This document shows, piece after piece, positions 22,928 to 33,904 of a stretch of 64,000 nt of DNA (within the stretch, counting starts at the first letter, position 1; every line of letters starts with the position of its first letter). Origin of the DNA: Dryococelus australis (taxonomy: Eukaryota > Arthropoda > Insecta > Phasmatodea > Phasmatidae); contig CM057009.1 of NCBI GenBank assembly GCA_029891345.1, forward strand, positions 295,617,966 through 295,681,965. The letters are read 5' to 3'. A model generated the notes under the pieces. It worked only from the letters and a program-made list of their open reading frames with translations. It searched no databases and was not told where the DNA came from. Position numbers and translations under genes: made by a program.

Positions 22928-23209
22928 AGGACCGGAAGATGTCGCGTTTTAAACTATTTGTATGCTGGACTCCATGCTATGTATTTTCGAGCCTTAGCTC
23001 TCTGTTCATTGGCTGCTACCCCAGTGTAGCCAGTGCTACCTTAGACCAGGTGACACGAGATTCGGAGCTAGTTTCCTTGCAGGCATGTTATTTGCTCAGA
23101 GTTCACCTTGGATTGCGTCTAATAATCTGTGGTTCAGTGGTAAACATAAAAGTTATGTTCATTTATTTGAAGTCCGTCAAAATGAAGTCGCGAAATTTTC
23201 CAGTCCCTT
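22928..23209 (+). mobile_element. family F repeat with inverted ends
   Basis: Begins AGGACCGGAAGATGTCGCG and ends CGCGAAATTTTCCAGTCCCT, an imperfect inverted pair. The interior TCTGTTCATTGGCTGCTACCC (21 with one variable base) and the GACACG.GATTCGG block recur at 39.41 kb. It carries a CCAAT box (ATTGG). It starts 10 bp from a family B end. Confidence 0.65.
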
Positions 23210-23492
23210 TCGATTGTGAACGTTGCTAAAATATTACAATACACTCATGGGCAGTTGAATTATGAGATACACACCTGCCTAATAGTGTGGCTTGTAACAG
23301 CCCCTTGCGTGATGACTCCACATGACACCGGAAGAGGTCGGGAGTCATAATGACCTATGACCTCTGCATAGCCTCCTACAATGCGCGGAGATCGGTTGGA
23401 GCGGGATCTACGGCTCGCACATCTATATCGGCGACATATGACTGGGGGCGGTTGACCTCGGGAACCAGGCAAGAAACTTCAAGACCGCGATA

Positions 23493-23778
23493 GGGGCCGA
23501 GGTGGTAAAATGATTATACTACACCACCTAAGCCTAGCTAGGTTTTGATTCCCAGCAGAATCACTCAGAGAGTTTGGCATGTGAGAATCGTGCCAGGCGA
23601 TGCCACAGGCTTTGCTGGTTTTCTCGTACTGCTTGCCTCGCATCACGGAGAAACGGGTTCAGTCGCCGGCCGGCCCACTCGCGGATTTTCGCAAGTGGGA
23701 ATCGTGCCGTGCGATGCCGCTGATCGGCGGGTTTTTCTCGTGGTTCTCATTTCACCCTCATCGACTCTCAATTGTTTA
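23493..23778 (+). mobile_element. tRNA-derived SINE copy 3, internally duplicated
   Basis: The head GGGGCCGAGGTGG and a body block are followed by a second partial body (CGGATTTTCGCAAGTGGGAAT near 23682). GAATCGTGCC therefore occurs twice, about 120 bp apart. This suggests insertion of one copy into another, or unequal exchange. Confidence 0.7.
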
Positions 23779-24300
23779 TGTTTCTTAGCTACACAGGACT
23801 CTTAAATAGGCTGTTAATACTTTGTTATTAAGAACTATCCAAATCACTTAACTCAACAACAGAACTCAAAATGAAATAAATGTACGTATTCTCCTAAACC
23901 AAGTAATTTCATTATTATTTTGTAGATACTTGAACATATATATATATATATAATACAGTAAAAATAAACGCTAAGATCATAAATCAAGTTGGTCTTGTGA
24001 TTGAGTGTGGCGTTTAATAATATAAGGGGCGTGGGTTCTAGTTCCCGTGCTGGTAAAGTGATTGCATTTTCTTGTAAATTATATTTGGAAAAAAAATTTT
24101 AGTTATTCTCTGTTATCAATTTATCACATTTGTTTTGTAGAAGGAAAAAATTGATTTTATATACACTTTTCAATTATGTCATTTGTAACACAAGGCTATC
24201 ATTTGTAATATTACTTATAAATGTTTCGCGGATTTAACAAAAAAAATATTTGTAGTTTTACACAGGATTTTCTTGGCAACTGGGCTTCCAAGTATTTTTC
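23779..24300. other. AT-rich sequence, nothing recognised
   Basis: Contains a short (TA)n near 23937-23951. No gene or family member identified. Confidence 0.5.
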
Positions 24301-24319
24301 TTGTTCAAGTACACTAAAA

Positions 24320-24470
24320 TTTTTAGAGTGTAACGTGCAACAACCAATCAGAACAACAGCCCGTTTGCACAGTTTGGCGCTGCCAATGAACGACTAAGTT
24401 GTAGCATATCAAAGGAGCCGCCACGACAATTCGCTTCTGTATACTGAGTTTCTGTGTGGTTTAATTGATG
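24320..24470 (-). mobile_element. family L CCAAT-rich fragment, reverse
   Basis: Holds CAACCAATCAGAAC, GCCAATGAACGACTAAGT and AAAGGAGCCGCC. The last is the reverse complement of the block in the 20.36-kb copy, and CCAATGAACAACTAAGT recurs at 56.68 kb. Edges are uncertain. Confidence 0.45.
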
Positions 24471-24653
24471 CACATGTACACAGCAGAAAACAGCGAAAGT
24501 CCCTCGTGTGGTAGGTGATGGCATTCACAGATTAGACTACATCCCGTAGTCTCATACGCAGCTTCTGCCAATACCAGTAAACACAAATACTTTTTTGTAC
24601 ATTTCGATATATGACACAACCATAGCCAATTCAGACCCAATGTACACGATTGT

Positions 24654-24888
24654 TAGAGACCTGAAAAAATTCGCGGATTCATTTTGGGACAAGCTAGAAT
24701 TCAAAACAAGTGCGCTTATATAATTTAAGCCATTGGTCCACGCGGTGTTTGACATCTCCTGGAGAACGGTGTCCATTTGTCGCCTTCCACTGTGACAGCC
24801 GACAACCAATGTGCAGTTGATAGCGGTATATTTGTACATAAAACCTAGCCTGCTGGTCATTAAACTCGAGAGTGTTTTTATGTCTCTG
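24654..24888 (+). mobile_element. family E hAT-like MITE, 235 bp
   Basis: Begins TAGAGACCTGAAAAAATTCG and ends TATGTCTCTG. The flanks ACGATTGT (24646-24653) and ACGACTGT (24889-24896) are a 7/8 TSD. It contains CCATTGGTCC and GACAACCAATG, two CCAAT boxes in opposite orientation. Confidence 0.85.
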
Positions 24889-25028
24889 ACGACTGTGTAT
24901 ATTTCTCCCATGTACGTATTTTTGGTCTGTACTGCTCAGTCGACTTAAGTACAGCACGTATCACAATTTTGTTTATGTTCTACACAATAAAACATAAATT
25001 AAAATGGATTTGAAAGGGTTACGTATAT

Positions 25029-25163
25029 AGGTAGGTAGGTAGGTAATTGGATTTAACGTCTCTTCGACAGCGACGTCATTAGAGACGGTGCAATTTTCAC
25101 AGGAAAGAGGGATTGGGTAATAATTGGGACGGAATTGGCCATGGCCTTCGTTAGGAACCCAGC
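25029..25163 (+). mobile_element. second SINE family (polyneopteran type), 5' part
   Basis: GTAGGTAGGTAATTGG, AACGTCTCTTCGACAGCGAC, GTCATTAGAGACGG and the GGAATTGGCCATGGCCTT block follow the order of a SINE-like repeat I recall from grasshopper and stick-insect genomes. It is cut at AACCCAGC by a hAT-like element and resumes at 26227. Confidence 0.6.
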
Positions 25164-26226
25164 CAGTGGCGTATCCAGGGTGGCGAAGGGGTTGCCCCTC
25201 CCCCCCCCCCAACGCGAAAATTAAAATCGCAATATTTTTAAAATATATATCTATACTGTTTTGAAGTTATACATTTGAAGATACGCGAACCACTTAATTA
25301 TACAAATTTTCGCAAAACACTATTTTTTTTTTTCAAATTTAAATAATCTGATCAATGACAAAGGGATGTAACCTTTACTACAGTGCTTAGTCTGATGGAT
25401 GCTAGAATTATATCGTGCTTAAGAGGATATAGTGCCAACCGATTTTCTGTGAAATTCATGTTTACGCGTTTACGCTTTTCTCGGTAAATAAGCGTTGTAG
25501 GAATACAAATTTTGGGCAAAAGAAACACAGACCAAGTATCTACTACTGTACTGGTTCACTTTTAGCATATTACGCTCATTTAAAGAGGAAAAAATTGTTT
25601 AAAACGGCAAAAAATCACACGTTCACTGCTGGATTGGGCACTTTCCGTAAGGGGTAGGAGAAAAGTACAACCGTCGGGTAGAAGTTTAACCTCTGAGCTT
25701 TCGACACGTGTAATTAAGCCCTACCTCAGCATATCATTAAATGAAGATATATTGCTTGAGAAACTCGCAAAAAAGAACACAAGAATGCTGCTAATTTAAA
25801 AGTTTTAGGCAAAATAGTGACCAAAGAAACATTAGCACGTGGTTAATTTCTTTATTGCGGACTTCATTTTATGCAGTGTTTGATGCTTTTAACTTTTTAA
25901 TGTTTTTTTTTTTAAATTGGGATGTTGATATTTTGTGTTCTATTTGTTTTACTCGTTGCAGGGGCGTAGCCAGAAGGCACTTTTCGTCCCTAATCTTAAA
26001 AAATTTTGTCTTCAAAAATAGATATATTTCTACCGGCGGTATATTCAATGATTAGTTACGAAAAGTGCACAAATAGCACCACTTTGCACCTTGAAATTCT
26101 AATTTTCCCGGGGGAGGGCCCTAGGACCCCCCCCCCCCCTTTATTGGGGATATTGATGTGTTCCTTTATGAAATTCTCAAGTGCCCCCACCCCCCCTCCT
26201 AAACACAAATCCTGGCTACGCCACTG
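25164..26226. mobile_element. hAT-like non-autonomous element, 1063 bp, in a SINE
   Basis: Tips CAGTGGCGTATCCAGG and CCTGGCTACGCCACTG are inverted and typical of hAT elements. The 8-bp TSD AACCCAGC (25156-25163) / ATCCCAGC (26227-26234) matches at 7 of 8. A C-rich run follows each TIR. No transposase frame is visible. A second tip-like CAGGGGCGTAGCCAG at about 25960 means the right 267 bp could be a separate, smaller element nested or fused here. Confidence 0.85.
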
Positions 26227-26268
26227 ATCCCAGCATTCGCATGGAGTGATTTCGGAAAACCATTGTTA
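26227..26268 (+). mobile_element. second SINE family, part right of the hAT insertion
   Basis: ATCCCAGCATTCGCATGGAG followed by TGATTTCGGAAAACC continues the repeat interrupted at 25163. The family's next block in my memory is CCGGCATTTGCCTG..GCGATTT..GGAAA, which matches this order. Confidence 0.55.
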
Positions 26269-26441
26269 CATATGTAGAAGTACCGGTTCCAAGCAAGAAT
26301 GTTGTTCGTTGCAACTATTAAAATTACAGTACGTTCCAGAACATGCCCGACAGAGTTAAAGTAGCACACGCGCAGAAGTCACGTATACAAGTGTCTTACG
26401 ACGTGTGCTCTATATTGGATAAAACAATAAATGCCATTGAT

Positions 26442-26671
26442 ATCTCCCATCAAGGCGAATCGTGTTCATTCTCTGGCCGGGCCACTCCCGGATTTTGGCA
26501 TGAGGGAATCGTGCCGGACGATGACATTGGTCAGGGCGTTTTCTCGGGGGGGGGGGGGGTCTCCCATTTTCCCTAACCCTGCATTCCAGCGCTGCTCCGT
26601 AATCACCTCACGTCACCCTCATCGGCTCTCAAGACCTCGATGTTAAGAGCCACCCGAATCTCTCTACTCCA
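26442..26671 (+). mobile_element. tRNA-derived SINE copy 4, 5' truncated
   Basis: Starts within the head (CTCCCATCAAGGCG), and has the body GGAATCGTGCCGGACGATG and the 3' end CTCATCGGCTCTCAAGACC. A poly(G) run of about 13 interrupts the body near 26546. Confidence 0.85.
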
Positions 26672-26674
26672 CTA

Positions 26675-27306
26675 TTAACCCTTTGAGTACGGCACCTATT
26701 TACCGGCACTGAAGACAAGGTTGAAGCGAGCTGCCTATGTTCTCCACTGCAGTACTGGCCGCAGTCAATGAAGTCGGGCGCAGAATATGTGCCAATAAAT
26801 GTGTCGCGAGAGATGTAACAGGTTTTACAATCCAGCGGGTTCGTTTGAAAAATTATTTAAAAGAACGGTTTTATTATTTTTTAAAATAGAAATACTGTTT
26901 GCTGATTAGTTATAATTTATTTTTTCGATTCCGATTACGTCCGGCGAAAAAGCAAAACTATAAAATTGACAGATGTGTTTTCAAGAGCGAAGAAATCTCA
27001 ATACAAACATAGCGCCGAGTATATACGTGGGTACTCCTCAGAGGATCGATTGTAAATCCTTTTATACATGAAGGAGTCTTCACTGCGTCAGCGCCAAATC
27101 GGCACCTTTATCGACTAACGACCAGGCACTAATTAACGATGCACAGGACAGTTTAGTATCTCGTGATGTAAATACCAGTGCCACGATAATGAGCGAGACC
27201 GCGTAGACCAACATAACTGGTGTTCCGACGGAGGTTATTGTAGGCGCCCCCCATTTCTGGTTCGTCTCGAATGTCAGTCAATGTTAGCACAACTCAAAGT
27301 GTTTAA
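26675..27306. mobile_element. possible piggyBac-like MITE, about 630 bp
   Basis: TTAA at 26675-26678 is followed by CCCTTTGAGTACGGCACC. At the other end GCACAACTCAAAGTG precedes TTAA at 27303-27306. TTAA targets with CCCTTTGAG-type tips are the hallmark of piggyBac elements. The TIR match is short and imperfect, so this is tentative. The interior has no ORF. Confidence 0.4.
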
Positions 27307-27384
27307 CCTTCCGCAACTGTGCTTGACAGACGTGTACACGTCGCGGGATTATTACTTTCAACTTCTCGAAATGCCTGGTCAAGT

Positions 27385-27745
27385 TCTACCGTTTGGCCAT
27401 TACTCCGCCTCATGCTAACAAAACTTAACTACGTCTAGGAAATATCACCAAAGGGACAACATGCCGCATTTGTGCACACTAATTTTACAATATTTTGCAT
27501 GAGAACTATTTATTACCAGGAGTTACCGATACACCTATTATCCTTTTTTTTTTTTTTTTAGATTTCAAGAAATTATAAATGCCGTAATATAATTTTTGGA
27601 TAAAAAGTAAGTAAAATTTCCATTCAAACCAAAAATAACGTACTGCTCTGCTTGTGATACACAGCGTATTTAGGAAACAAACACGTCATACGTGGGGTGA
27701 TTTTTCAGAGGTTGGATTCCATAAGATTGGAAATACTGCGAAAAG
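27385..27745 (+). mobile_element. family C repeat, long copy
   Basis: Shares GGGACAAC..GCCGCATTTGTGCAC, CACCTATTATCC, a poly(T) run (27546-27560) and GTGGGGTGATTTTTCAGAGG with the copies at 55.9 and 62.6 kb. Ends are uncertain. Confidence 0.6.
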
Positions 27746-28140
27746 CCTATATATTAAGCATCTGTGCATGACAGAAACATCAGCATCAAATGTTTCAGAA
27801 ATTTTATGTGCGCAGTACGATTTATTGATATGCAAAGTTATATCCGGGCCGCTGTCTCCATTTTGGTCACTGACTGTACTGCCTACACTGTCAGATAAAC
27901 AGTTCTTGAAATTGGAAAAGTTTCCTTAAGAAATTTCCAGAAATCATTCATTAATTACGTACACTACGTGTTTTTTTTCAATAACTTACTTAATGTTAAG
28001 TTCTCAGAACTAACGATGCATTCACGGAAAAAGAGAAGAATGATTATTTTCAACATGATGAGGGTGCTTATCAGAGTATGAGAAAATTCTTAAAAATAAT
28101 AAAATAATACTGTAAAAAATTATATAGCTATTGCCTTTAG
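27746..28140. other. unassigned sequence between family C and family B copies
   Basis: Contains the downstream part of a 91-codon plus-strand frame (27654-27929) of no recognised family, then AT-rich sequence. Confidence 0.4.
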
Positions 28141-28373
28141 TTCATATGCACATTCGTGGTTGGATGATTTTAAATGTCACATGCCTCAAGTGTCTGTCAG
28201 CGAATCAGGGACGTTCAGTATCGGAGTACTTTATTACGATTGGCCCAGTCAAATAAGAACACGTCTTCGCCCGTAGACACGCAGCCAATAACAAAAGGAA
28301 GTTGTGGTTGTGGACATAGGATATTGAAGTCTAGCATGACCACAAATATTTTCGCGAGAAATACCTGTCCCTA
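28141..28373 (-). mobile_element. family B MITE, truncated at the left
   Basis: Aligns with the 22.63-kb copy from CGTGGTTGGATGATTTTAAA to its end TACCTGTCCCTA. The first 60 or so bases of the element are missing. Confidence 0.75.
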
Positions 28374-28434
28374 CTAATGTCCTACTTTCGTCTACATGGA
28401 CGCAAATAATTTTGATGTAGTTCTTAAAAAGTTA

Positions 28435-28545
28435 AATGGTAGGTGGTTCGACGTCTCATTGACAGCGCTGTCATTAGATATTGAACCGGACAAAACAATG
28501 TGATACACGTAAGGCAATTACAAATACACACGCGTTTCACTCGGT
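28435..28545 (+). mobile_element. second SINE family, short fragment
   Basis: GGTAGGTGGTTCGACGTCTC and GACAGCG.TGTCATTAGA match the 25.04-kb copy; similarity fades after about 60-100 bp. Confidence 0.5.
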
Positions 28546-28764
28546 ACTCGAGCACAGAACACATCGTATCATACGAGCGCATGCCGCCAGCTACATTACG
28601 AAGGTAGAACTCGGAGCATCGACTTCGATTGTGACCAGTCTAAAGTTTCGGTAGACTCGGTTTACCACCCTCAAATTTGCACAGGAACATAATTTCGAAA
28701 ACACGTTTAAGAATCACTTAAATCGTGTAGCGTAATTTAAATGGCCCAACGCAGCACTAATTGT

Positions 28765-29053
28765 TACAGCCACCTGTGTTTCGCGAAAGGATTTATGCGA
28801 AGACTAGATTCCAACGTCCTATGTCATACGTGCAGTTTTCCTTTGGTTATTGGTCACGTGTCTTTGTCGGGAGACAGTTCCTTACTTGACTGGGCCAATC
28901 AGAACTAGGTAACGCTGAGTGTCCGTGATTCGCCAGACACCGGCAATGCGTGACAGTTAAAATAATCCATTTACAAAAGTGAATCTGAGCTCTTTTTTTT
29001 TTTTTTTTAGTACAATTAGTCCTGGAATCTCTTCGCGAAATCAGGTGGCCCTA
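28765..29053 (+). mobile_element. family B hAT-like MITE, 289 bp, perfect TSD
   Basis: Starts TACAGCCACCTGTGTTTCGCG and ends CGCGAAATCAGGTGGCCCTA. The TSD CTAATTGT at 28757-28764 and 29054-29061 is perfect. A run of about 18 T at 28991-29008 lies near the right end and is absent from other copies. Confidence 0.9.
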
Positions 29054-29262
29054 CTAATTGTGTGCACAAATTGGTCAAAATTGGTTTACTGTTTCCCGGG
29101 ATATAGTATAAAAGATTTATCTTATCTTTTCGCGTTATTGCAGAAAAATCCTATAAACTAGCTCTATTTAGGCATTTATTATGCTTCTACTGGATGTAGT
29201 CAGCGTACAAAGTTTTGTTCAACATTTTTCAAATTACTTAATAGATAAGACAAACTTATCTG

Positions 29263-29294
<32 letters not shown>

Positions 29295-30930
29295 CATTTT
29301 GAAAAAAAAAAATCTCACACATTTAAATTATGTAATTACATCTTAAGTGAAAATTTTGGTGGGAATTAGTTGGTAGGTTCCCAAGATATAGCATAAATGT
29401 AAAATTTATCACCAGGCAATATCTTCCAAAAAGATGGTCAAAAGGGGGTCTATTATAAGAATGTTTTATGTTTCTAATGGGTTCTCTCAGTACACAAAGT
29501 TTAATTCAAACTGGTTATAGTGTTTAGCAGATATGTGTAACTTATCTCAACCACATGATTTATACAGTTGTCTCATTTTAAATAGTGCAATACAGAAATA
29601 AAACGTGTAAGTTTGTGTGTCCTACTGTATCATTAAAATTGTGTGGAAATTCGGCCGTAATAGTTAGATTTATCACCGGCATATGGCACAAAAGCTAAAT
29701 TTTCTCACGTGGTGTTATCTTCATTAACGAAGAGCATAGCGGTTGTGTATTGGAATACTAAATTAAAATATTTATATCGCCGCAATTTTGATAAGTGTCA
29801 GGCCCACATAAAACATGTCCGTTTACACGGCCGATCATAGTACTTCATGTTGTAAAATTTGGTACGAAATGGGTTTTATTGATTCCCGAGGTATGACAAA
29901 AATTTACTTATTCGTGTAGCATTACCTTACAGAACGACGGACAAAAGACGCAGAGTGTAGACTTATTCGATATACTGCCTGCGTACAAAGTAAAGTTGAC
30001 ATTTTGCAAATAAGACGTGTGTAGCCAATTTACAAAAATCATCAGTTTACATAGTCTTCTGTAGTATTGCTTGTTTGCCGAGAGTTTGGTACCAATCGGT
30101 TGATTGTTTACCGAGATATTACAAAACATGATTTAATCGTGTGCAAAAGTGGACAAAAGAGACTCTGCGTAGACGCTTTTGGTGGTTGTAATGAATAATG
30201 ATAACATACAATATTAAGTTGGAATTTGTTATATGCTATCGTAAATATTTAGGGAAATGAATATAAAATTTTTATATGGCCACCAACTGGAAAATAATTA
30301 TCAGACCCACTCAGACATGCCAGTTTACATGACTTACTGCAGCAGTGTTTTATTGCAAAATTTTGTTACTGTCAGTTGATTTTTTCCCCGAGATACGACA
30401 GAAAATTTATTTTTCATATGACACTATCTGACAAAAGGGCGGGAAAAGTGGCTACGTACTAACGCATTTGATACTCGTAATATAAACATTCAGAATATCA
30501 AGTTTGGTTTAAATTGGTCAAATGTTACAGTAAATAGAGTAAATGAAACCTAAAACATTTATATTGCTACCATTTTGAAAATAAGTGACTTGCAAATTTA
30601 AATGGCAAGTGCTAGTATGGTCTACAAGTTTATTTTTTAGTATTTCACTATCTTCCGAAATGGCCGACCGATAAAGTAATTGTTTTGTGAATTCCATGTT
30701 TATCATTCACTATCAGCATACCAAATTTGGTTTCAATTGGTTGGATACTTCCCGAGATATATCATATTGCTTCAAATTGTTACATTGCCGCCATTTTGAA
30801 TATAAGTGCCAGGCGTAATCGAAAACTTCAAAAGTCAGCTGTATTTGCTCAATTCTATATTTGGACTGAGTTTGGTGAGATTCTGTTAACTGGTTTAAAA
30901 GTTGTTAGGAGAGAGGTTCAAGTACATTCC
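29054..30930. repeat. decayed array of AATTGGT...CCGAGATAT motifs
   Basis: A motif of the form AAATTGGTT...TTTCCCGAGATATAGCA recurs at about 29080, 29370, 29860, 30090, 30370 and 30740, each followed by AAAATTTAT-type sequence. CAAAGTTTNGTTCAAA-type motifs (about 29210, 29500, 30500) lie between. Spacing is irregular, mostly 200-300 bp. No ORF spans it. It is probably an old satellite-like or element-derived array. Confidence 0.5.
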
Positions 30931-31166
30931 AGACAGACATTCAGCTGATTGCTTAAGCCTATATTTCCTTCGGAAAGTAAGCTAAAAACGCCCGTTACTT
31001 TTTCAGTTTCTAATAATGTTTGAGCGTTTTAAATGTTTTTAATTGCTACACGTGGCTTCTGGAATGTTTTTTATGTTTCAAGAGATAGGGATTATTAAGG
31101 GGGCTATGCACCGCAAAAACTAGCTTTGAAATGATTTTGGTTTCGAATATCAGATAATGATTGCTA

Positions 31167-31404
31167 TATGCTGTTCATAATAAATTGAGCACTTTTGAGG
31201 CCCTTTTTACCTTTTCCTTTCAGCAATTTTATCATCCCTAAACCAACTTTTTTAATACATCTTGCTACGTTAGTAATAAACATAGGGTGTATATTTCACC
31301 GCACTCGGAAGTTAACATATAATGCTAAAATAAAAAAATATTTTCTTACTATTATTCCAAATGAAAGGGCTTTCAAATCTGCTCACTTTACCGTGAAAGC
31401 CTAT
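31167..31404 (+). mobile_element. family K MITE, about 240 bp
   Basis: Begins GCTGTTCATAATAAATTGAG and ends GCTCACTTTACCGTGAAAGC, flanked by TATA. The internal CACTCGGAAGTTAAC block is shared with 0.3 and 34.5 kb. It is uninterrupted, so it serves as the reference for the nested 34.4-kb copy. Confidence 0.75.
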
Positions 31405-32789
31405 ATGAAGTTATAAGTACGTAATGAAGGTCTAACAACGCTGAAAACGCGGATGTTAATATCATTCCTTTATTTGTGCAAATAGGGGTTGCCACCCTAT
31501 GTTTGCATGAATATTTTTAACACTAAGCTATGAACGATGTTTTAAGACAAATTATGAATCAGCGTGTCTAACTTATCATAGAAGAACACCTGGTCTGTCT
31601 CTCTAATATGAACCCTTTTCTGAAAATCCACGCGGGAATTTCAAACAGAATGTGAGTCGCCTGAGAGGTAGGCAATACACAAATTTACACGACGTGTGTC
31701 TGAGCGATAAGCTAGTGGGACACGAATAACGCTCATTGCACTTTAGACGTGAAAAGTCATGTGCCACGTGTTAGTCCGGATGAGTTGTATTAACAAAATT
31801 TAATGACATGCGGATGTATTGCGTATTACCAAGGAGAGGGTGGTAATGTATTGTGACAGTCAAGGTTGATAATACTGTAGTAAACAAATGTATTAACAAG
31901 TTACAGGCTTCTCCATTTCTATAAAAATAAACCTTTTTTCTCAAATTTTTAATTCCCTAAAATTTGCGTGTAAATTAACATTTACAGACTCACTGAAAAC
32001 ACACTCCATTATTAATTTGACTTCTCTTCGGAAGCCACTAAGTGTGTGTGTTTGAAAGCGATATGGTGAAATGAAGGCGAAACACGCCTTAGCCCGCACT
32101 AGGCAGCGTCCTTAAGGCGCCGCCTACTTTGGAGATTTATAGCGCGTTTGAGGCATGGTCCCTATAATAGTTTCACATGTTCCCAACCAGTATATTATAA
32201 GATACAGCAGTACGAAAAAGCCGTTTTTTGCTATGTTGGAGGGCTCGAAAATAGCATTTATAATGTACACGATATTTTGAGAGTATTATAAGTACCTCGC
32301 CTGAAGCGTGTTTTATTTTAGTACATCTGCATGATGGGGACACGTTTAATGGTTCCGTAAATAAACGCGAATTTCAAACACTCTGCTACGAGTCCAAGCG
32401 CCCTTGAGGTGGCCGCCTGGTTGAAGGAATGTTGCACGTCTGAGGGCTAAAAGCGTGGGAGCGCTAAGGGTGACCGAGACATGCGTAGCAACTCTCTCAT
32501 CGCCTCTACGCGCAAAGCACTGAACTGGCGTGCAATCTTGCCTTCGATAACGCGCTTCTATGAAACTTTCAGCGGACACCCTACCATTTTATGACGTAAT
32601 AATAAAAATAAAGGTTTTAATGCACGTCCCTATTCTTTTTTTTAATGTTTTGTACCGGAACGTTTGTACCTAAAAATGACCGTGAAAAACGCGTTTAAAC
32701 AATTTTAATGATAAAAAAAAATGCTTCAGAGAACAATGGAGGAACTGTAAAACGTATGCAGACGCGTAACATTTATTAAATGTCATTTA
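31405..32789. other. no gene recognised; old repeat fragments
   Basis: TTACAGACTCA and GTTTGAAAGCGATATG near 31984-32066 recur at 46.10-46.22 kb, so at least part of it is repetitive. Positions 32385-32580 are GC-richer with a 77-codon minus frame of no recognised family. Confidence 0.4.
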
Positions 32790-33285
32790 TAAGCATTAAA
32801 AAAATACAAAGCGAATGAAATAACTTTAGCTACCACAAATGGTTACCTAACTCTTTTTATTCGACGTTACGATATGGAACTACTTCGCATTCAACATTGC
32901 CAACTCTGCTGGGCGCATGTCACACAGTGCGCCCGTCAAAATATATGAGACAGAGGCAGTGAGTTTCCTCTAAGGTTGATTTCAATAGTGCTCGCTTCAG
33001 AAGTGAACAGGGGGCCATGGCGGCTGAGCTGTTAGCCTGCTCGCCTCCCACCAAGGCGATCCGGGTTCTATCCCCTGCTGGGTCACTCTGGATTCCAGCA
33101 CGTAGGAATCGTGCCGGACGATGCCGTTGGTCGGCGGGTTAACTCGGGGATCTTCCGTTTCCACCGCCCTTTCATTCCGGCACTGCTCCATGTCACCTCA
33201 ATCACCCTCATCAGCTCGCAAGACATCGATGTTAAGAGCCGTTCGAATCTCTTCACTCACTCAGTCATCGTGAACAGCCTTTAAA
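32790..33285 (+). mobile_element. family A MITE, 5' truncated, with a SINE in its right TIR
   Basis: The right two-thirds of family A (ACAAATGGTTACCTAAC, GGCGCATGTCACACAGTGCG) leads to a TIR broken by the SINE at 33011-33269, and resumes as CGTGAACAGCCTTTAA. Confidence 0.8.
33011..33269 (+). mobile_element. tRNA-derived SINE copy 5, with TSD, inside family A
   Basis: Full head GGGGCCATGGCGGCTGAGCT with B box GGGTTCTATCC, body, and 3' end CTCTTCACTCACTCAGTCAT. The flanks GTGAACAG at 33003-33010 and 33270-33277 are a TSD derived from the family A TIR. Confidence 0.88.
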
Positions 33286-33904
33286 CAACCGTGCAGTGTT
33301 TTGGAATACAAGGTTTGTTCGCGTGGTATGCTTTTTCGACTCTCTGAGAGCAAGCGTTATTTTTCACTAGCAGAAAAGTAGCAAAACCAGCAGTTACTCT
33401 CGGCAGGACGACACGAACCACTAACAGCAGTAAATGTACCAAAAATAAATAAACGAAATTTTATTTTTAAAATGTTTATAATCATTACTGCCTCTGTGAA
33501 ATTTGCGTATATCAAAAATTTTGACCACGAAAGATAACTTACTTTCGAGGAAAAACGTGTCTTAGTTATTTTCATTTCTTCTCTGCACTTCTCACAGGAT
33601 AACCAAACATATTCTCTTCGTCAATCTGCGTAAAAGAAAATTACTATTTGCAATCGTCTCTCTCAACACACTTCGGCGTTTATAATTTTATTTTGGAGGC
33701 AATTTTTTTTTCTACCTTGCTCGTTTTGATATTTCTGCTGTACCTCGGCGAGCAAGAGCTGAAATAGCTGATTTTTATACCACAAAAAAGAATTTCCTAC
33801 TGCCAACCAAACAGTATACTAAAAAGTGCTTCCAGCAACACGAGCGGCAACTAGCAGAGAAATAGCAATAAACTAGCAGAATAGTAAACCACGCGAACAC
33901 CCCT
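33286..33904. other. unassigned AT-rich sequence
   Basis: No family member or credible ORF identified before the GC-rich island. Confidence 0.5.
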
